Below, one piece after another: positions 33,900-43,597 of a DNA stretch of 63,053 bases. Position numbers and translations under genes: made by a program. Position 1 is the stretch's first letter. Every line of letters begins with the position of its first letter. Under the pieces are notes generated by a model. That model had not been told where the DNA came from. It worked only from the letters and a program-made list of their open reading frames with translations, and did no database searches. This stretch comes from an uncultured Lachnospiraceae bacterium (GTDB lineage: Bacteria; Bacillota; Clostridia; Lachnospirales; Lachnospiraceae), in assembly GCA_910578115.1 (NCBI GenBank), contig CAJTPO010000027.1, positions 1-63,053 on the forward strand. The letters run 5' to 3'.

Positions 33900-35321
33900 C
33901 TACTTCGCTCCGCTTCCCCTGAATACCTCCAGAACAGTCTTCAGCAATATCTTCACATCCAGCATGAAAGACCAGTTGTCAATATACTCCACATCCAGCC
34001 GCACAATCTCCTCGAAATCCGTTATCTCACTTCTTCCGCCCACCTGCCACATACCGGTAAGCCCCGGACGGAAACTGAGCCTTTTCTTATGATACGGGCT
34101 ATACTGGGCAAATTCATCCAGCGTCGGCGGCCTCGTTCCCACAAGCGACATATCACTCTTCAATATATTGATAAACTGCGGAAACTCATCCAGACTTGTC
34201 CTGCGCATGAAACGGCCAATCCTTGTAATCCTCGGGTCATTCTCGATCTTGAACATCAGGCCGTTCATCTCATTCTGCTTCATCAATTCCTGTTTCCGCT
34301 CCTCCGCATCTGCATACATGGAACGGAATTTATACATCTTAAAGATCCGCCCGTTACGCCCCACTCGTTTCTGGGAGAAAAAGACCGGCCCCGGCGATTC
34401 CAGCTTGATAAGCGGCCCCATAACGACCGTAAGCAGCAAAAGGAATACGCAGCCCACCAGCGCCCCGCATATATCGAGCAGTCTTTTCAGCAGAAGCTGT
34501 CCTACCGGCGCCACCCTGTTGGCATAAGTCACCGTATAAAAACGGCCAAACTGGGAAAGTTCTTTCTGTCTGGCTCCGCGCAGCTCCGGTACCGGAATCT
34601 GATAGTGAAGTGTGATGCCCATCTCTGCCAGGATCTCCATCTCCGCCAGAATCTCCTTCTTCCGGCTGCCGGCCACCGCAATAATCACTTCATCCAGGGA
34701 GGCTCCTTTACAGTAATCCACCAAGTCCCGTTTATGCGCAGCTATCGGCATTCCCTTAAAGTCTCCTGCAGCTTCTTCCTCCCGGTCTAAAAGCACGATG
34801 CCCGTGATCTCATAACTGAAATCCTTCATACCCGTCAGATCGTGCACCAACGCTTCCGCATATTCTTCATCCGCTACAGCCAGAAGATTCCTCACCTCTC
34901 CAAACCGTTTGTACAAAAAAGGCAGCGTCTTCTTCCAGATCTGATGCACCGCGAGCATCAATCCACAGTCAAGTATAAGAAAGTAAAAAAAAGCCAGGCG
35001 GGAATAGGCATCCAAAATGTTCAGAAAATAGAGAAATACCGCCGTACCCGCGAACATCAGAAGATTATTCCTGATAATATGGATCATTTCATGCAGCGGA
35101 CCCCGCAGGAACATATTGCGGTTGGTATTGCGCAGCAGATTCATGGCCAGAAATACCGTCAGACAGGCAACAAGGAGCATACCAAAGTCCATACGCTCAT
35201 TGTCACTGCGAAAAATCCTTCCATTCCTGATATAGTTGGCCATCATCAGACTGACCATAATACAGATACAGTCCAATGCCAATATCATCAAGCTCTGTAA
35301 TCTTGATTTCCTGTGATACAT
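33900..35321 (-). CDS. Undecaprenyl-phosphate sugar phosphotransferase (exopolysaccharide initiation)
   Basis: A 473-residue polyprenyl glycosylphosphotransferase. The N-terminal half has four to five membrane segments and a CoA-binding-like domain. The C-terminal bacterial sugar transferase domain has KRLLDICGALVGC, FFSQKRVGRNGRIFKMYKFRSMYADAE, and RRTSLDEFPQFINILKSDMSLVGTRPP. It would transfer a sugar-1-phosphate to the lipid carrier to start capsule or exopolysaccharide repeats. No other polysaccharide gene is next to it, so it may be a stand-alone copy. The GH120 gene lies downstream. Confidence 0.9.
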   Translation of the reverse strand: MYHRKSRLQSLMILALDCICIMVSLMMANYIRNGRIFRSDNERMDFGMLLVACLTVFLAMNLLRNTNRNMFLRGPLHEMIHIIRNNLLMFAGTAVFLYFLNILDAYSRLAFFYFLILDCGLMLAVHQIWKKTLPFLYKRFGEVRNLLAVADEEYAEALVHDLTGMKDFSYEITGIVLLDREEEAAGDFKGMPIAAHKRDLVDYCKGASLDEVIIAVAGSRKKEILAEMEILAEMGITLHYQIPVPELRGARQKELSQFGRFYTVTYANRVAPVGQLLLKRLLDICGALVGCVFLLLLTVVMGPLIKLESPGPVFFSQKRVGRNGRIFKMYKFRSMYADAEERKQELMKQNEMNGLMFKIENDPRITRIGRFMRRTSLDEFPQFINILKSDMSLVGTRPPTLDEFAQYSPYHKKRLSFRPGLTGMWQVGGRSEITDFEEIVRLDVEYIDNWSFMLDVKILLKTVLEVFRGSGAK

Positions 35322-35529
35322 AATTGCGTTTAAACCGTTTCCTTTCCCTGTTATATTATTACACTGCTGTCCTGATACATTCTCACTGCCGCTTCTCTCA
35401 TGCTATGCAGCCCATCAAGCGGCAGGCTCTATATGATGAAAATTTATTATGTAAGTTTCTTAGTCTATTTCCACCACTACAAAATGTATCAAAAAGACAT
35501 CGACGCCGTCAGTCACATAGTCTACTTCC

Positions 35530-36183
35530 TTACACAGTCACTCTGCTTTTACTTCTGTCACAATCAGCAATGTGTTCTTCAAATTTTATCATACCATTCA
35601 TATTAAAATCAAATTCCAGCTTTGAACTTGGCACATAATAAAAATGTTCCATAACAAATTTCACAAATTGGAGAGGAGAAATTGGTCGATCTACCGGGAT
35701 TCTGCAATTCTTATACTCTCCCAGAGTTATATGTGAATATGGATGATGTGTCTCACTGTGCACCTCTTCATTGCTGTAATCAGCTCGAACAATAACCGGC
35801 AGTACACTTTTATTAAGGATATCCCCGTATATATAGTCTGCATCATATAACTCCGCATCATTCTGATATATCTCATACGATGGCGACGGATAAAATGCCA
35901 GTCTATGCGACAGCAATCTCATGCCACGCCCATCGAATCGATACATGAGCTGAAGAATTCCACCATCAGGCAATTTGACATTAAAATTACGACTCCTCTC
36001 TATTTCACCATAAATATCCTTATACTCCATATTCTTTAAATATAGAGAAATGTCTGTATAATTTCCCCAAACAATTTCATTGTTTCTCATGATTGGCAGA
36101 TTATATTCTTCTGCCAGTCCACATCTGATCAATTCTTGAGTGGCCTTTCTCACCTCTTCAAATACTTTTTCTCTTTTTTTCAA
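35530..36183 (-). CDS. DUF2290 family protein, partner of the adjacent helicase
   Basis: A 217-residue soluble protein with the DUF2290 pattern (LMYRFDGRGMRLLSHRLAFYPSP, then HPYSHITLGEYKNCRIPVDRPISPLQFVKFVMEHFY). Its biochemical function is unknown. It overlaps the upstream helicase gene by four bases, so the two are surely co-translated. The pair is AT-rich compared with both neighbours and lies between an exopolysaccharide gene and a BceAB module with no functional link to either. A defence or DNA-repair role is inferred from context only. Confidence 0.7.
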   Translation of the reverse strand: MKKREKVFEEVRKATQELIRCGLAEEYNLPIMRNNEIVWGNYTDISLYLKNMEYKDIYGEIERSRNFNVKLPDGGILQLMYRFDGRGMRLLSHRLAFYPSPSYEIYQNDAELYDADYIYGDILNKSVLPVIVRADYSNEEVHSETHHPYSHITLGEYKNCRIPVDRPISPLQFVKFVMEHFYYVPSSKLEFDFNMNGMIKFEEHIADCDRSKSRVTV

Positions 36184-38297
36184 CCAAACAACACATCCTT
36201 CAACGCATTAATTGTATTTTCATCCAAATCTTCTCTTTGAATCTCTCCCTTTTGAATCTTTGACAGGATATCCGCCAGACTAAAATTGCTCTTTTTGATC
36301 TCACGAATCTCATTTTGAGTCATATCCCTGTGGATAATCCTCATGTTCTTCCGCTGCGATTTATCTGGATATCTAAACTGTAATTGATAGTTTTTCTCCC
36401 TTACCTCTTCATATTCCTTCATCAACAGTTCCATATTCTCTTTCAAACCGCTGACTCTTACCCATGCCTTCGATCTGGTTATCGCTGTAAACAGTATATT
36501 TCTTTTTCTGGATAAGTTTACTCCTCTGGCACAGAGATCTGCATTCACAAGATAGACCATCGCCGCTTCATTCCCCTTCGCCCTGTAAATTTGTGAAACA
36601 GCAATCGATTCTTCCTGAAAAAAATCATCCGGAGTCGTCTGTACACCTACAATATGCGATCTGATGTTTCTTTCCATCAGCATAATCCTAATATGAGAAA
36701 CATAGCTTTTGGTGACTCTTGGATCCGGATGAATGATCATAATATCCTGATATCTTAATTCTTCTTCTTTCAAATTTCTTTCGATATCATTAACAATCCA
36801 CTCGGCTTCCTGTTCTGCCGTATCAAACTTCCTGAACTGAATCAAATCATCTACCGGAGAGTGGTTTTCTAAAAAAACAGGGCTGTTCTCATCTGTTCTA
36901 TATAATGTGACAAACTCTCCGTCTTTTATCCCGCCTTCTTTGACCGTATATCCTATATCCTCCCATAATTTCTTATCCTCAAACAACTGAACCAGGGCCG
37001 TTTCCTCACGCGCCTCTCTTTCTCTATATATACCAAATCCCAGGCTGTGAGCGGTAATCAAAACAGGACGTGAATTACGATAACATTTTGACAAAACAAT
37101 ATCTTCTGCTTTACCGTTACTGTTATCTAATACAACGTTGGGTTTCCCACCCGTCTGCCCAAATATCTCTTCCGGTGTGTCGACACTCTTATTATCCAGG
37201 CTCTGTAATTCATCATAGGCATAGACCAGCATACGACTCTCTTTTGGAAGAGACATATAACACATCCGTAAAAAATATTTTGAAAAATCCTGAGCCTCAT
37301 CTACCAGGATCACATCATATAAAGGCTTCGGATCAACTACCGTCTCTATCGCCTCTTGACAAACTCTGTCAAAAGCCAGCTCATTACGGCCAAATTTCCG
37401 ACATGCATCATTATAATCATAGCAGGTTATATTATTCACCCTGCAAAAGTTAAAATACAGGCCCTCTGAATTCCTGCTTCCCCATGCATGAATGATCCTG
37501 ATCCTGTCCCAGTCCGGCTCCTCATTTGTATTTTCAATAATAAAATTAGTGATCAACTGTATAAACTGCCCTTTTAGAGCACGACTGTTAAAAGTGACAG
37601 CGATCACTTTCTCCTCATACATAGTATATAAATATGCAACCTTTAACGCCAGCACAATTGTTTTACCTGAACCTGCCAGTCCACGAATTCTCTGAACACC
37701 TTCAACAGTCTCAATCACTGCCTTACTCTGATGCTTATCAAGACACGATATCTGATTCTCCAGCGCTTTCAACTTTGCACCCCTAGAGAAATCGCTCCGA
37801 AGATTCAACCGGTGTCCCCGCTTCTTAATCTGCGAGATCATTTGTATTGCTTCCAAAAGCCCTGCATAATAATTATCACTTTCCTCCCAGCTGAGTCCTG
37901 ACAAATATGCCTTCAGATCCTCACTTGATGTAAGAATCTCTTCTCCTCCCACTTTATAACGCGGTGCATAACAGACTACATTCACCGGCACCTTCAGTTT
38001 TCTCCGGTTCGATAAATAATTATATCTTTTTAATCTGGCCTCCATATTATTATATAGTTCATCCAGAAGTTCCATCTTATGATCAATATTATCTCCGGCT
38101 GACATTTCCAGATCAAAGATAAGTACGCCACACTGCCTGCATACCAACAATGCATCAACTTTGATCTTACCATCCATTCCGCCCAAAACAGGATAACCTA
38201 AATAGAAATATCCCTCCAACTCCATTGTATTTAAAATAGAAATTAACTCATCTGCCAGGACTTGTTTCGATGTAACACCATTGATAATTGTAATCAT
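36180..38297 (-). CDS. SF1 (UvrD-like) helicase with N-terminal nuclease-like domain
   Basis: A 705-residue protein. Residues about 25-65 (KIKVDALLVCRQCGVLIFDLE) look like a NERD-type nuclease core in which the usual ExK is altered. Residues 206-213 (GLAGSGKT) are Walker A and 331-336 (LVDEAQ) Walker B. Later motifs include KCYRNSRPVLITAH, AVSQIYRAKGNEAAMVYL (motif V) and RNILFTAITRSKAWVRVSG (motif VI). It is translationally coupled to the DUF2290 gene. The 245-base gap upstream (38298-38542) holds no convincing gene. The combination suggests a two-gene anti-phage or plasmid-exclusion system, which is not proven here. Confidence 0.75.
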   Translation of the reverse strand: MITIINGVTSKQVLADELISILNTMELEGYFYLGYPVLGGMDGKIKVDALLVCRQCGVLIFDLEMSAGDNIDHKMELLDELYNNMEARLKRYNYLSNRRKLKVPVNVVCYAPRYKVGGEEILTSSEDLKAYLSGLSWEESDNYYAGLLEAIQMISQIKKRGHRLNLRSDFSRGAKLKALENQISCLDKHQSKAVIETVEGVQRIRGLAGSGKTIVLALKVAYLYTMYEEKVIAVTFNSRALKGQFIQLITNFIIENTNEEPDWDRIRIIHAWGSRNSEGLYFNFCRVNNITCYDYNDACRKFGRNELAFDRVCQEAIETVVDPKPLYDVILVDEAQDFSKYFLRMCYMSLPKESRMLVYAYDELQSLDNKSVDTPEEIFGQTGGKPNVVLDNSNGKAEDIVLSKCYRNSRPVLITAHSLGFGIYREREAREETALVQLFEDKKLWEDIGYTVKEGGIKDGEFVTLYRTDENSPVFLENHSPVDDLIQFRKFDTAEQEAEWIVNDIERNLKEEELRYQDIMIIHPDPRVTKSYVSHIRIMLMERNIRSHIVGVQTTPDDFFQEESIAVSQIYRAKGNEAAMVYLVNADLCARGVNLSRKRNILFTAITRSKAWVRVSGLKENMELLMKEYEEVREKNYQLQFRYPDKSQRKNMRIIHRDMTQNEIREIKKSNFSLADILSKIQKGEIQREDLDENTINALKDVLFG

Positions 38298-38542
38298 ATG
38301 ACACCTCTCTCATAACTCGATATAACTACCCCTTCCTTCCTATACGCTCATATTGCAGCATTCCTTTTGTATAATTTCACTTACAGGAAATACGGTAGAA
38401 CCAACCATGAAAAGCAAATTGCATTAAGATATAATTACATGATATACTGCTGTTGAAAGAATAGCAAATAAATTTTCTATAAAAAATGTCCTGATTAAGC
38501 AAATCATCTGTAAACTCAATTTCATCACACAACAGCCCCATC

Positions 38543-40645
38543 CTATCTTTCCACACTCCGCTTAAACTCCACATACGTCACTGCAAAATACACCAGATAG
38601 ATTCCGAAAAATAACCCGGCACTTTTCCCGAAGAATCCTCCCACAACGGTGGGCACCCCTGTCATCATGATAAACCGGTCGCTGGCAAAGAGGATCATCC
38701 GTCCGCTGATCACCACTGCCAACAGCGCCGGACACAGATAAAAAGCCGCCAACTGCTTGAAAATCAACCATTCTATCCGCGTACGGCTCAGCCCCAGTTT
38801 CGACAGCACATCATAACGGTACCTGTACCTGGCCGCGTCGCTCACCTGCTGCACGGACAGCACCGTCACCGCCACACAGACAAACACCAGACCGATATAG
38901 AACAGCGGAAGTATAATGGAAGCCAGCATATATTTCAGTTCCGGCAGCAGATTATCCCGTACCAGACAGAGTTCCACCACACTGATAATGGTGTCGGAAC
39001 CGCAGCACAGATCGCCCGCCACATGCCCTTCCACATCCGGATCTTCCTCCGGCAGCAACTCCTTCAGCTTATGCTGCAGCCCAATTGGCGCTTCTCCGTC
39101 AAGATCCGCCACCAGCTCCGTATAATAGGGCTGCATCCGCATCAGCACCTCATCCGGAACCACCACCATATAATCCGCTCCGTTGTGTCCGTCCTGGGAA
39201 AAAGGCTCCGCCCAAATGCCCGCGCAGATCAGGACACCGTCGCCAGCCGCATTCCCGATTATCAGCTCTTCCCCGATCTTCTGCACTTCCTGCTCCAGCC
39301 TGGGCTTAATCTGCACCAGATACTCCTGCTGCCCAAGCTCTACCCTCTCGTAACCCAGCATCTTCCGCAGATGGTTATAATCCGTAAGTCCCATATACGT
39401 ATCGTACGTATAATAATTACCGTCTCCGTACTCATCCCGCAGCGTTCTCTCGATGGCTGCCTCATCCGGCGTGCCGTCCGCATTCCTGTACATGGCGCCC
39501 CATGCCTGTAAATGGGTCAGCATCCAGGTATTGACCGCGTTCCTGCCATCCGTATAGATATGATAGGTATAATAGGACGATACTGCGGCCTCCTCCTCGA
39601 TCACCCTTTTCTCTTCTGTAAAATCATACGCAGTCTCCTTGCTGTAGATCTGCACATCAAAGGGAAATTTCCCGTCCAGCACCGTATTCTCGTAATCGCT
39701 GAACATCAACGCCAAAGATGCCCCCAGCAGGGCAAGCGTAAACAGCGACGTCAATGTCCCCATGGTAAACTGCATCGTCCGCACCTTAGAAGCAAACTGA
39801 CGCAGCAGAAACAAATTCTGCCCTCGATAGACCGCCGCCCCGCCCCGGCGCACATAACAGATGATCCAGGCCGACAGACCCAGATAGAAAAGATAGATTG
39901 TGATCACTAACCCCACCACAAACACCGTCGTCTGCATTGTGTCAGCCAGTCGTCCGAACAGCTTCCAGAACAACAGGATAAAAATAAGCGAAAGAGGGAG
40001 CAGCATCTGTTTGGCCCGCTCGAACTTCTCTTTGATCTCCTCATTGCGTCGTCTGGCGCTCATAAGCGCCTGAATATTCATCTTCTTAAACTTCCGCCTG
40101 CAGCGAAAAAGCGCCAGCATATAACAGCCGCCGTAACAACACAGCGTCATAAGCAATGTCCCGCCGTCCGGCCTGATCCGCAGATGATACTCCATCCGCA
40201 CCATGGAGCACATCACCGACATCAAAACCTGCTGCAGTAAAATGCCTGCCGCTGCTCCAATCACAAAGGCCACACCGCCAAGCAGAATATTTTCCCGCAC
40301 ATACAGTCTGGCAATGGCTCTTTTTTTCATGCCCAGCAGTAAATAAATGCCAAACTCCGTACTGCGCTTTTCCAACATAAACCGCACCATGTAATTGATC
40401 AGCCAGGCCATAATCAGGATGATAAAAAAAGTTGAAAACCCCACCATCATCCCCATAAGTTCATTGAGATTCATGGTAAACTGCCGTTCCAGCTCATTCT
40501 GGAAAAGAAGGCTGCTAAAAGCATACATCAGGGCCGTCACCAGGATCATGGTGAGCATATAGACCAGATAATCCCGTGCGGAACGCTTCATATTGCGCAC
40601 GCTGAGTTTGTCGTAAAAAGAACCATATTTCTTATCCTCTCTCAT
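38543..40645 (-). CDS. BceB/FtsX-type ABC transporter permease
   Basis: A 700-residue permease with the MacB/FtsX fold and about ten membrane segments. A large extracellular domain (about residues 310-540) lies between segments seven and eight, as in BceB/VraG peptide-antibiotic sensors. MKRSARDYLVYMLTM and FGIYLLLGMKKRAIARLYVREN are typical of the group. The start at 40645 (MREDKKYG) has GGAGG 11 bases upstream; the GTG start 12 bases earlier abuts the Shine-Dalgarno. It overlaps the ATPase gene by 14 bases. It likely acts in bacitracin- or lantibiotic-type resistance with the neighbouring two-component system. Confidence 0.9.
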   Translation of the reverse strand: MREDKKYGSFYDKLSVRNMKRSARDYLVYMLTMILVTALMYAFSSLLFQNELERQFTMNLNELMGMMVGFSTFFIILIMAWLINYMVRFMLEKRSTEFGIYLLLGMKKRAIARLYVRENILLGGVAFVIGAAAGILLQQVLMSVMCSMVRMEYHLRIRPDGGTLLMTLCCYGGCYMLALFRCRRKFKKMNIQALMSARRRNEEIKEKFERAKQMLLPLSLIFILLFWKLFGRLADTMQTTVFVVGLVITIYLFYLGLSAWIICYVRRGGAAVYRGQNLFLLRQFASKVRTMQFTMGTLTSLFTLALLGASLALMFSDYENTVLDGKFPFDVQIYSKETAYDFTEEKRVIEEEAAVSSYYTYHIYTDGRNAVNTWMLTHLQAWGAMYRNADGTPDEAAIERTLRDEYGDGNYYTYDTYMGLTDYNHLRKMLGYERVELGQQEYLVQIKPRLEQEVQKIGEELIIGNAAGDGVLICAGIWAEPFSQDGHNGADYMVVVPDEVLMRMQPYYTELVADLDGEAPIGLQHKLKELLPEEDPDVEGHVAGDLCCGSDTIISVVELCLVRDNLLPELKYMLASIILPLFYIGLVFVCVAVTVLSVQQVSDAARYRYRYDVLSKLGLSRTRIEWLIFKQLAAFYLCPALLAVVISGRMILFASDRFIMMTGVPTVVGGFFGKSAGLFFGIYLVYFAVTYVEFKRSVER

Positions 40646-41402
40646 CGGACAATGCACCTCCCGTCAGCGACAATACATCCAGGATCTCCTGCAGAAAAAC
40701 CTTCCTGCTCTTTGTACCCCGCATCAACTCATGAAAGATCTTTCCGTCCTGCAAAAACAGGATCCGGCCGCAGTAGCTGGCCGAAAAGGCATCATGCGTC
40801 ACCATCAGGATGGTGGCCTGCATCTCCCTGTTCAAATCCGTAAACGTCTCCAGAAGTATCTGCGCCGACCGGGAATCCAGCGCTCCCGTAGGCTCATCCG
40901 CCAGCAGCAGCTTAGGCTGGTTCACCATGGCCCGACCGCAGGCGCACCGCTGCTTCTGCCCGCCCGATACCTGATAAGGGAACTGGTCCCGGATATCCTC
41001 AATTTGCAGAAGCTTTAAGATCTGTGCGCAGGCCGTCAGGATCTCCTTCTTCGGTTTTTCCTGCAGCGTCAGCGCCAGCACGATATTTTCCTCGATTGTC
41101 AACGTATCCAGAAGATTGTAATCCTGAAACACAAATCCCAGATTATCCTTACGAAACTCCGATAAGGCATCCTCGGACAACTCGGTGATATCCGTGTCCT
41201 CATAATAAATATGCCCCGCCGTTACCCGGTCAATCGTCGCCAGCAGATTTAAGAGCGTCGTCTTCCCCGATCCGGATGGTCCCATAACGCCCACAAATTC
41301 CCCCTTTTCCACCGCAAAACTGACACAATCCACGGCCTTCGTCACGTTAGCCGCGTTGCCATAGTATTTCTCCACCTCGCATATGCGGATATAGTCGTTC
41401 AT
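40632..41402 (-). CDS. BceA-type ABC transporter ATPase
   Basis: A 256-residue ATPase partner of the permease. GPSGSGKTTLLN is Walker A, VSGGQKQRCACGRAM the signature (with the unusual CAC in place of VAI/IAR), and LLLADEPTGALD Walker B. The start at 41402 (MNDYIR) follows GGAGTGAACGGAAA. It forms one unit with the downstream permease. Gap 41403-41509 separates it from the sensor kinase gene. Confidence 0.93.
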   Translation of the reverse strand: MNDYIRICEVEKYYGNAANVTKAVDCVSFAVEKGEFVGVMGPSGSGKTTLLNLLATIDRVTAGHIYYEDTDITELSEDALSEFRKDNLGFVFQDYNLLDTLTIEENIVLALTLQEKPKKEILTACAQILKLLQIEDIRDQFPYQVSGGQKQRCACGRAMVNQPKLLLADEPTGALDSRSAQILLETFTDLNREMQATILMVTHDAFSASYCGRILFLQDGKIFHELMRGTKSRKVFLQEILDVLSLTGGALSDERG

Positions 41403-41509
41403 TTTCCGTTCACTCCTTTCAGCCGTTTGACCCAACAATAGTTTAGCATCCTCCCGTTTTCTTTCTATAGAAAAAGATTGAAGTTATCTTACTTTTTTGA
41501 AAGATAACC

Positions 41510-42547
41510 TCAATCCTCCTGTTCCCTGTCTATATAGACGCTGATCGGAAACAACAACGTCATCCTCGTTCCCCTGCCGTATTCCGACTCGGCCCGCAGT
41601 CCCACTCCCAGCTTATCACACAGCTTCCGGCACAGATACAGTCCCATGCCGGTGGCCCTCTCATGGTCACGGCCGTTACTGCCCGTAAATCCTTTCTCAA
41701 AAATACGGCAAAGCTCCTCACTGCGGATTCCCACACCATTGTCCTCCACCGTCAGGCACACTCCGTCCCGCTCCCGTTTCGTCCGAATCCGGAAGGTTGG
41801 CTGTTTACCGCAATACTTCACGCTGTTTAAGATCATCTGGTTTACGATAAAAGCGATCCACTTTCCATCCGTGTAGACCGGATCCGGACAGTTCACCTCC
41901 GCCCGCACTCCGCTTTGGATCAGCAGGAGACGGTTCCTTTCCAAGACGTCTTCCACCGTCTCCTGCAGATTTGTCCTGCGGATGATAAAGTCCTTGTAGA
42001 CATTCTCCGATCTGGCGTAGTAAAGCGCCATATCCACATAATTTTCTATCTTTTGATTCTCCAGACTGACTGCCCGCAGAGTCTCCCGCGACTCGGACAA
42101 TCTGCTCCCGTTCTCACACAACAGCGAAATTCCCGTGATCGGCGCTTTCACCTCGTGCACCCAGTTCTCTATGTATTCCCTGTACTCCCTCTCCGCCGTC
42201 TCAACCTGCCTGATCCGCTCGATCACGGACTTGTTCGACCGCCGTATCATATCCCGGTACAGTCTGTCTTCCAGTTTTGCGGATGACGGCAGCAATTCCC
42301 CCAGCAGATACCGTTTGTCCACCTGCTCCAGAATATGCCCTGTTTCCTCAAAATATTTCCTTCTCCCAAGATAAGTAACCACCAGCCAAACACACACAAT
42401 CATTCCCCAGAAGATCAGAAGGATCGCCACATTCGCACCGCTGTATCCTGTCAGTCTTAAGAATACGCTCATCATCCCCATACAGACCAGATGCAGCACC
42501 AGAAGAAAAAACCGGTCTTTCAAAAATGCAAGCACGCTCATTCTCAT
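41510..42547 (-). CDS. Intramembrane-sensing histidine kinase (BceS type)
   Basis: A 345-residue kinase with only two close membrane helices (about residues 12-32 and 38-60) and almost no extracellular loop, typical of BceS-like kinases that sense through the ABC transporter. The phospho-accepting His131 is in VHEVKAPITG. The ATP-binding region shows NQMILNSVKYCG (N box), DNGVGI (G1), EKGFTG and GMGLYLCR (G2). It overlaps the response regulator gene by four bases. Confidence 0.93.
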   Translation of the reverse strand: MRMSVLAFLKDRFFLLVLHLVCMGMMSVFLRLTGYSGANVAILLIFWGMIVCVWLVVTYLGRRKYFEETGHILEQVDKRYLLGELLPSSAKLEDRLYRDMIRRSNKSVIERIRQVETAEREYREYIENWVHEVKAPITGISLLCENGSRLSESRETLRAVSLENQKIENYVDMALYYARSENVYKDFIIRRTNLQETVEDVLERNRLLLIQSGVRAEVNCPDPVYTDGKWIAFIVNQMILNSVKYCGKQPTFRIRTKRERDGVCLTVEDNGVGIRSEELCRIFEKGFTGSNGRDHERATGMGLYLCRKLCDKLGVGLRAESEYGRGTRMTLLFPISVYIDREQED

Positions 42548-43218
42548 ATCCGGTACCCAAGCCCTCTCTTCGTCACAATCAGCTCATGCACCCCGATCGC
42601 CTTTAATTTCTCCCGGATCCTGGTCATATGCACACTCAATGTATTATCGTCTATGAAAATCTTATTCTCCCACAAATACTCGATCAGGTTCGTCCGGGAG
42701 ACATATTCCCCGGGCTGTCTGAAAAGCCGGTATAATATCTTCATCTCCGCCTTGGTAAGTTCCGTCTGCTTATTCCTGCATGTCAGTACACACCCGGCAA
42801 TGTCCAGCCGCACATCCTTGTGAACAAACTGCGTCTGCTCCTTCAGCCTGCCTCCCATGGTGCGCTTCAACACGGCCCCGATCCGCGCCAACAGTATCGG
42901 AGCCTGATAAGGCTTCGTAATATAGTCGTCCCCGCCCTTTAAGATACCGTTCAGTTCATCCATGGAGTCCGTGCGGCTCGTGAGAAAGATCACCGGCACG
43001 CCCATTTCACCACGGATCTGCGTACACACATCGAAACCGGAGCATCCCGGCAGATTGATATCCAGCAGGATCAGATCCGGCGACTGTTCCGTAATCTGCT
43101 GCAGGATATGGTGAAACTCAGTCAAGGCCGCCGCCTCGTACATCGCATTTTCCAACAATATTTTCAGTTCCCGGCGGATGACTGCCTCGTCTTCTATGAT
43201 CAGAATCTTCACTGCCAT
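42544..43218 (-). CDS. OmpR/PhoB-family response regulator (BceR type)
   Basis: A 224-residue regulator. The receiver domain has the phosphorylated Asp53 in LILLDINLPG, with acidic residues EDE at the N-terminus. The winged-helix DNA-binding domain has LTKAEMKILYRLFRQPGEYVSRTNLIEYLW and SVHMTRIREKLKAIG. The start at 43218 (MAVKIL) follows GGAGGAGACGATT. First gene of the resistance module. Confidence 0.94.
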   Translation of the reverse strand: MAVKILIIEDEAVIRRELKILLENAMYEAAALTEFHHILQQITEQSPDLILLDINLPGCSGFDVCTQIRGEMGVPVIFLTSRTDSMDELNGILKGGDDYITKPYQAPILLARIGAVLKRTMGGRLKEQTQFVHKDVRLDIAGCVLTCRNKQTELTKAEMKILYRLFRQPGEYVSRTNLIEYLWENKIFIDDNTLSVHMTRIREKLKAIGVHELIVTKRGLGYRI

Positions 43219-43258
43219 AATCGTCTCCTCCTCAGATCGATTCCCCACACTCCGGCGC

Positions 43259-43597
43259 TCATTTCTTTCTGCCGACGATCAGGTCATAGCTCTCCGCAAT
43301 CATCCTTTTGATCTCCTCTTCCGGCACAGAGCCGTCCAGAATGACCGTATTCCAATGTTCTTTATTCTGATGCCATCCGGGGATCACGGCCTCGTACGCA
43401 TCCCGCCAGAAATCCCTCCACTGTGGATCCACCTTCACATTGACCCATATCCTGCCTTCCCGTTCATAAGTCCACGCGAAAGCCTTCCTGTTGCCCCGAT
43501 AACGGGCCAGCTGCCAGTTATCATCATGAAAAGGCGCATCCAGATATACCTCCTGAAACGTCATACAATATGCCAGCACTTCCTGCCTTGTTGTCAT
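43259..43597 (-). CDS. MmcQ/YjbR family DNA-binding protein
   Basis: A 112-residue small protein of the MmcQ/YjbR fold. TFQEVYLDAPFHDDNWQLARYRGNRKAFAWTYEREGRIWVNVK is the family core, followed by VIPGWHQNKEHWNTVILDGSVPEEEIKRMIAESYDLI. The family fold resembles type III secretion chaperones and DNA-binding proteins; its role is poorly known. It overlaps the yaaA gene by four bases. Confidence 0.88.
   Translation of the reverse strand: MTTRQEVLAYCMTFQEVYLDAPFHDDNWQLARYRGNRKAFAWTYEREGRIWVNVKVDPQWRDFWRDAYEAVIPGWHQNKEHWNTVILDGSVPEEEIKRMIAESYDLIVGRKK

Noticed and set aside
38377..38574. 65-codon minus-strand frame overlapping the permease 3' end
   Set aside because: It overlaps the identified permease frame and has no ribosome binding site or recognised domain.
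40645..40657. GTG start for the BceB-type permease
   Set aside because: It abuts the GGAGG with no spacing, whereas the ATG at 40645 has proper spacing.
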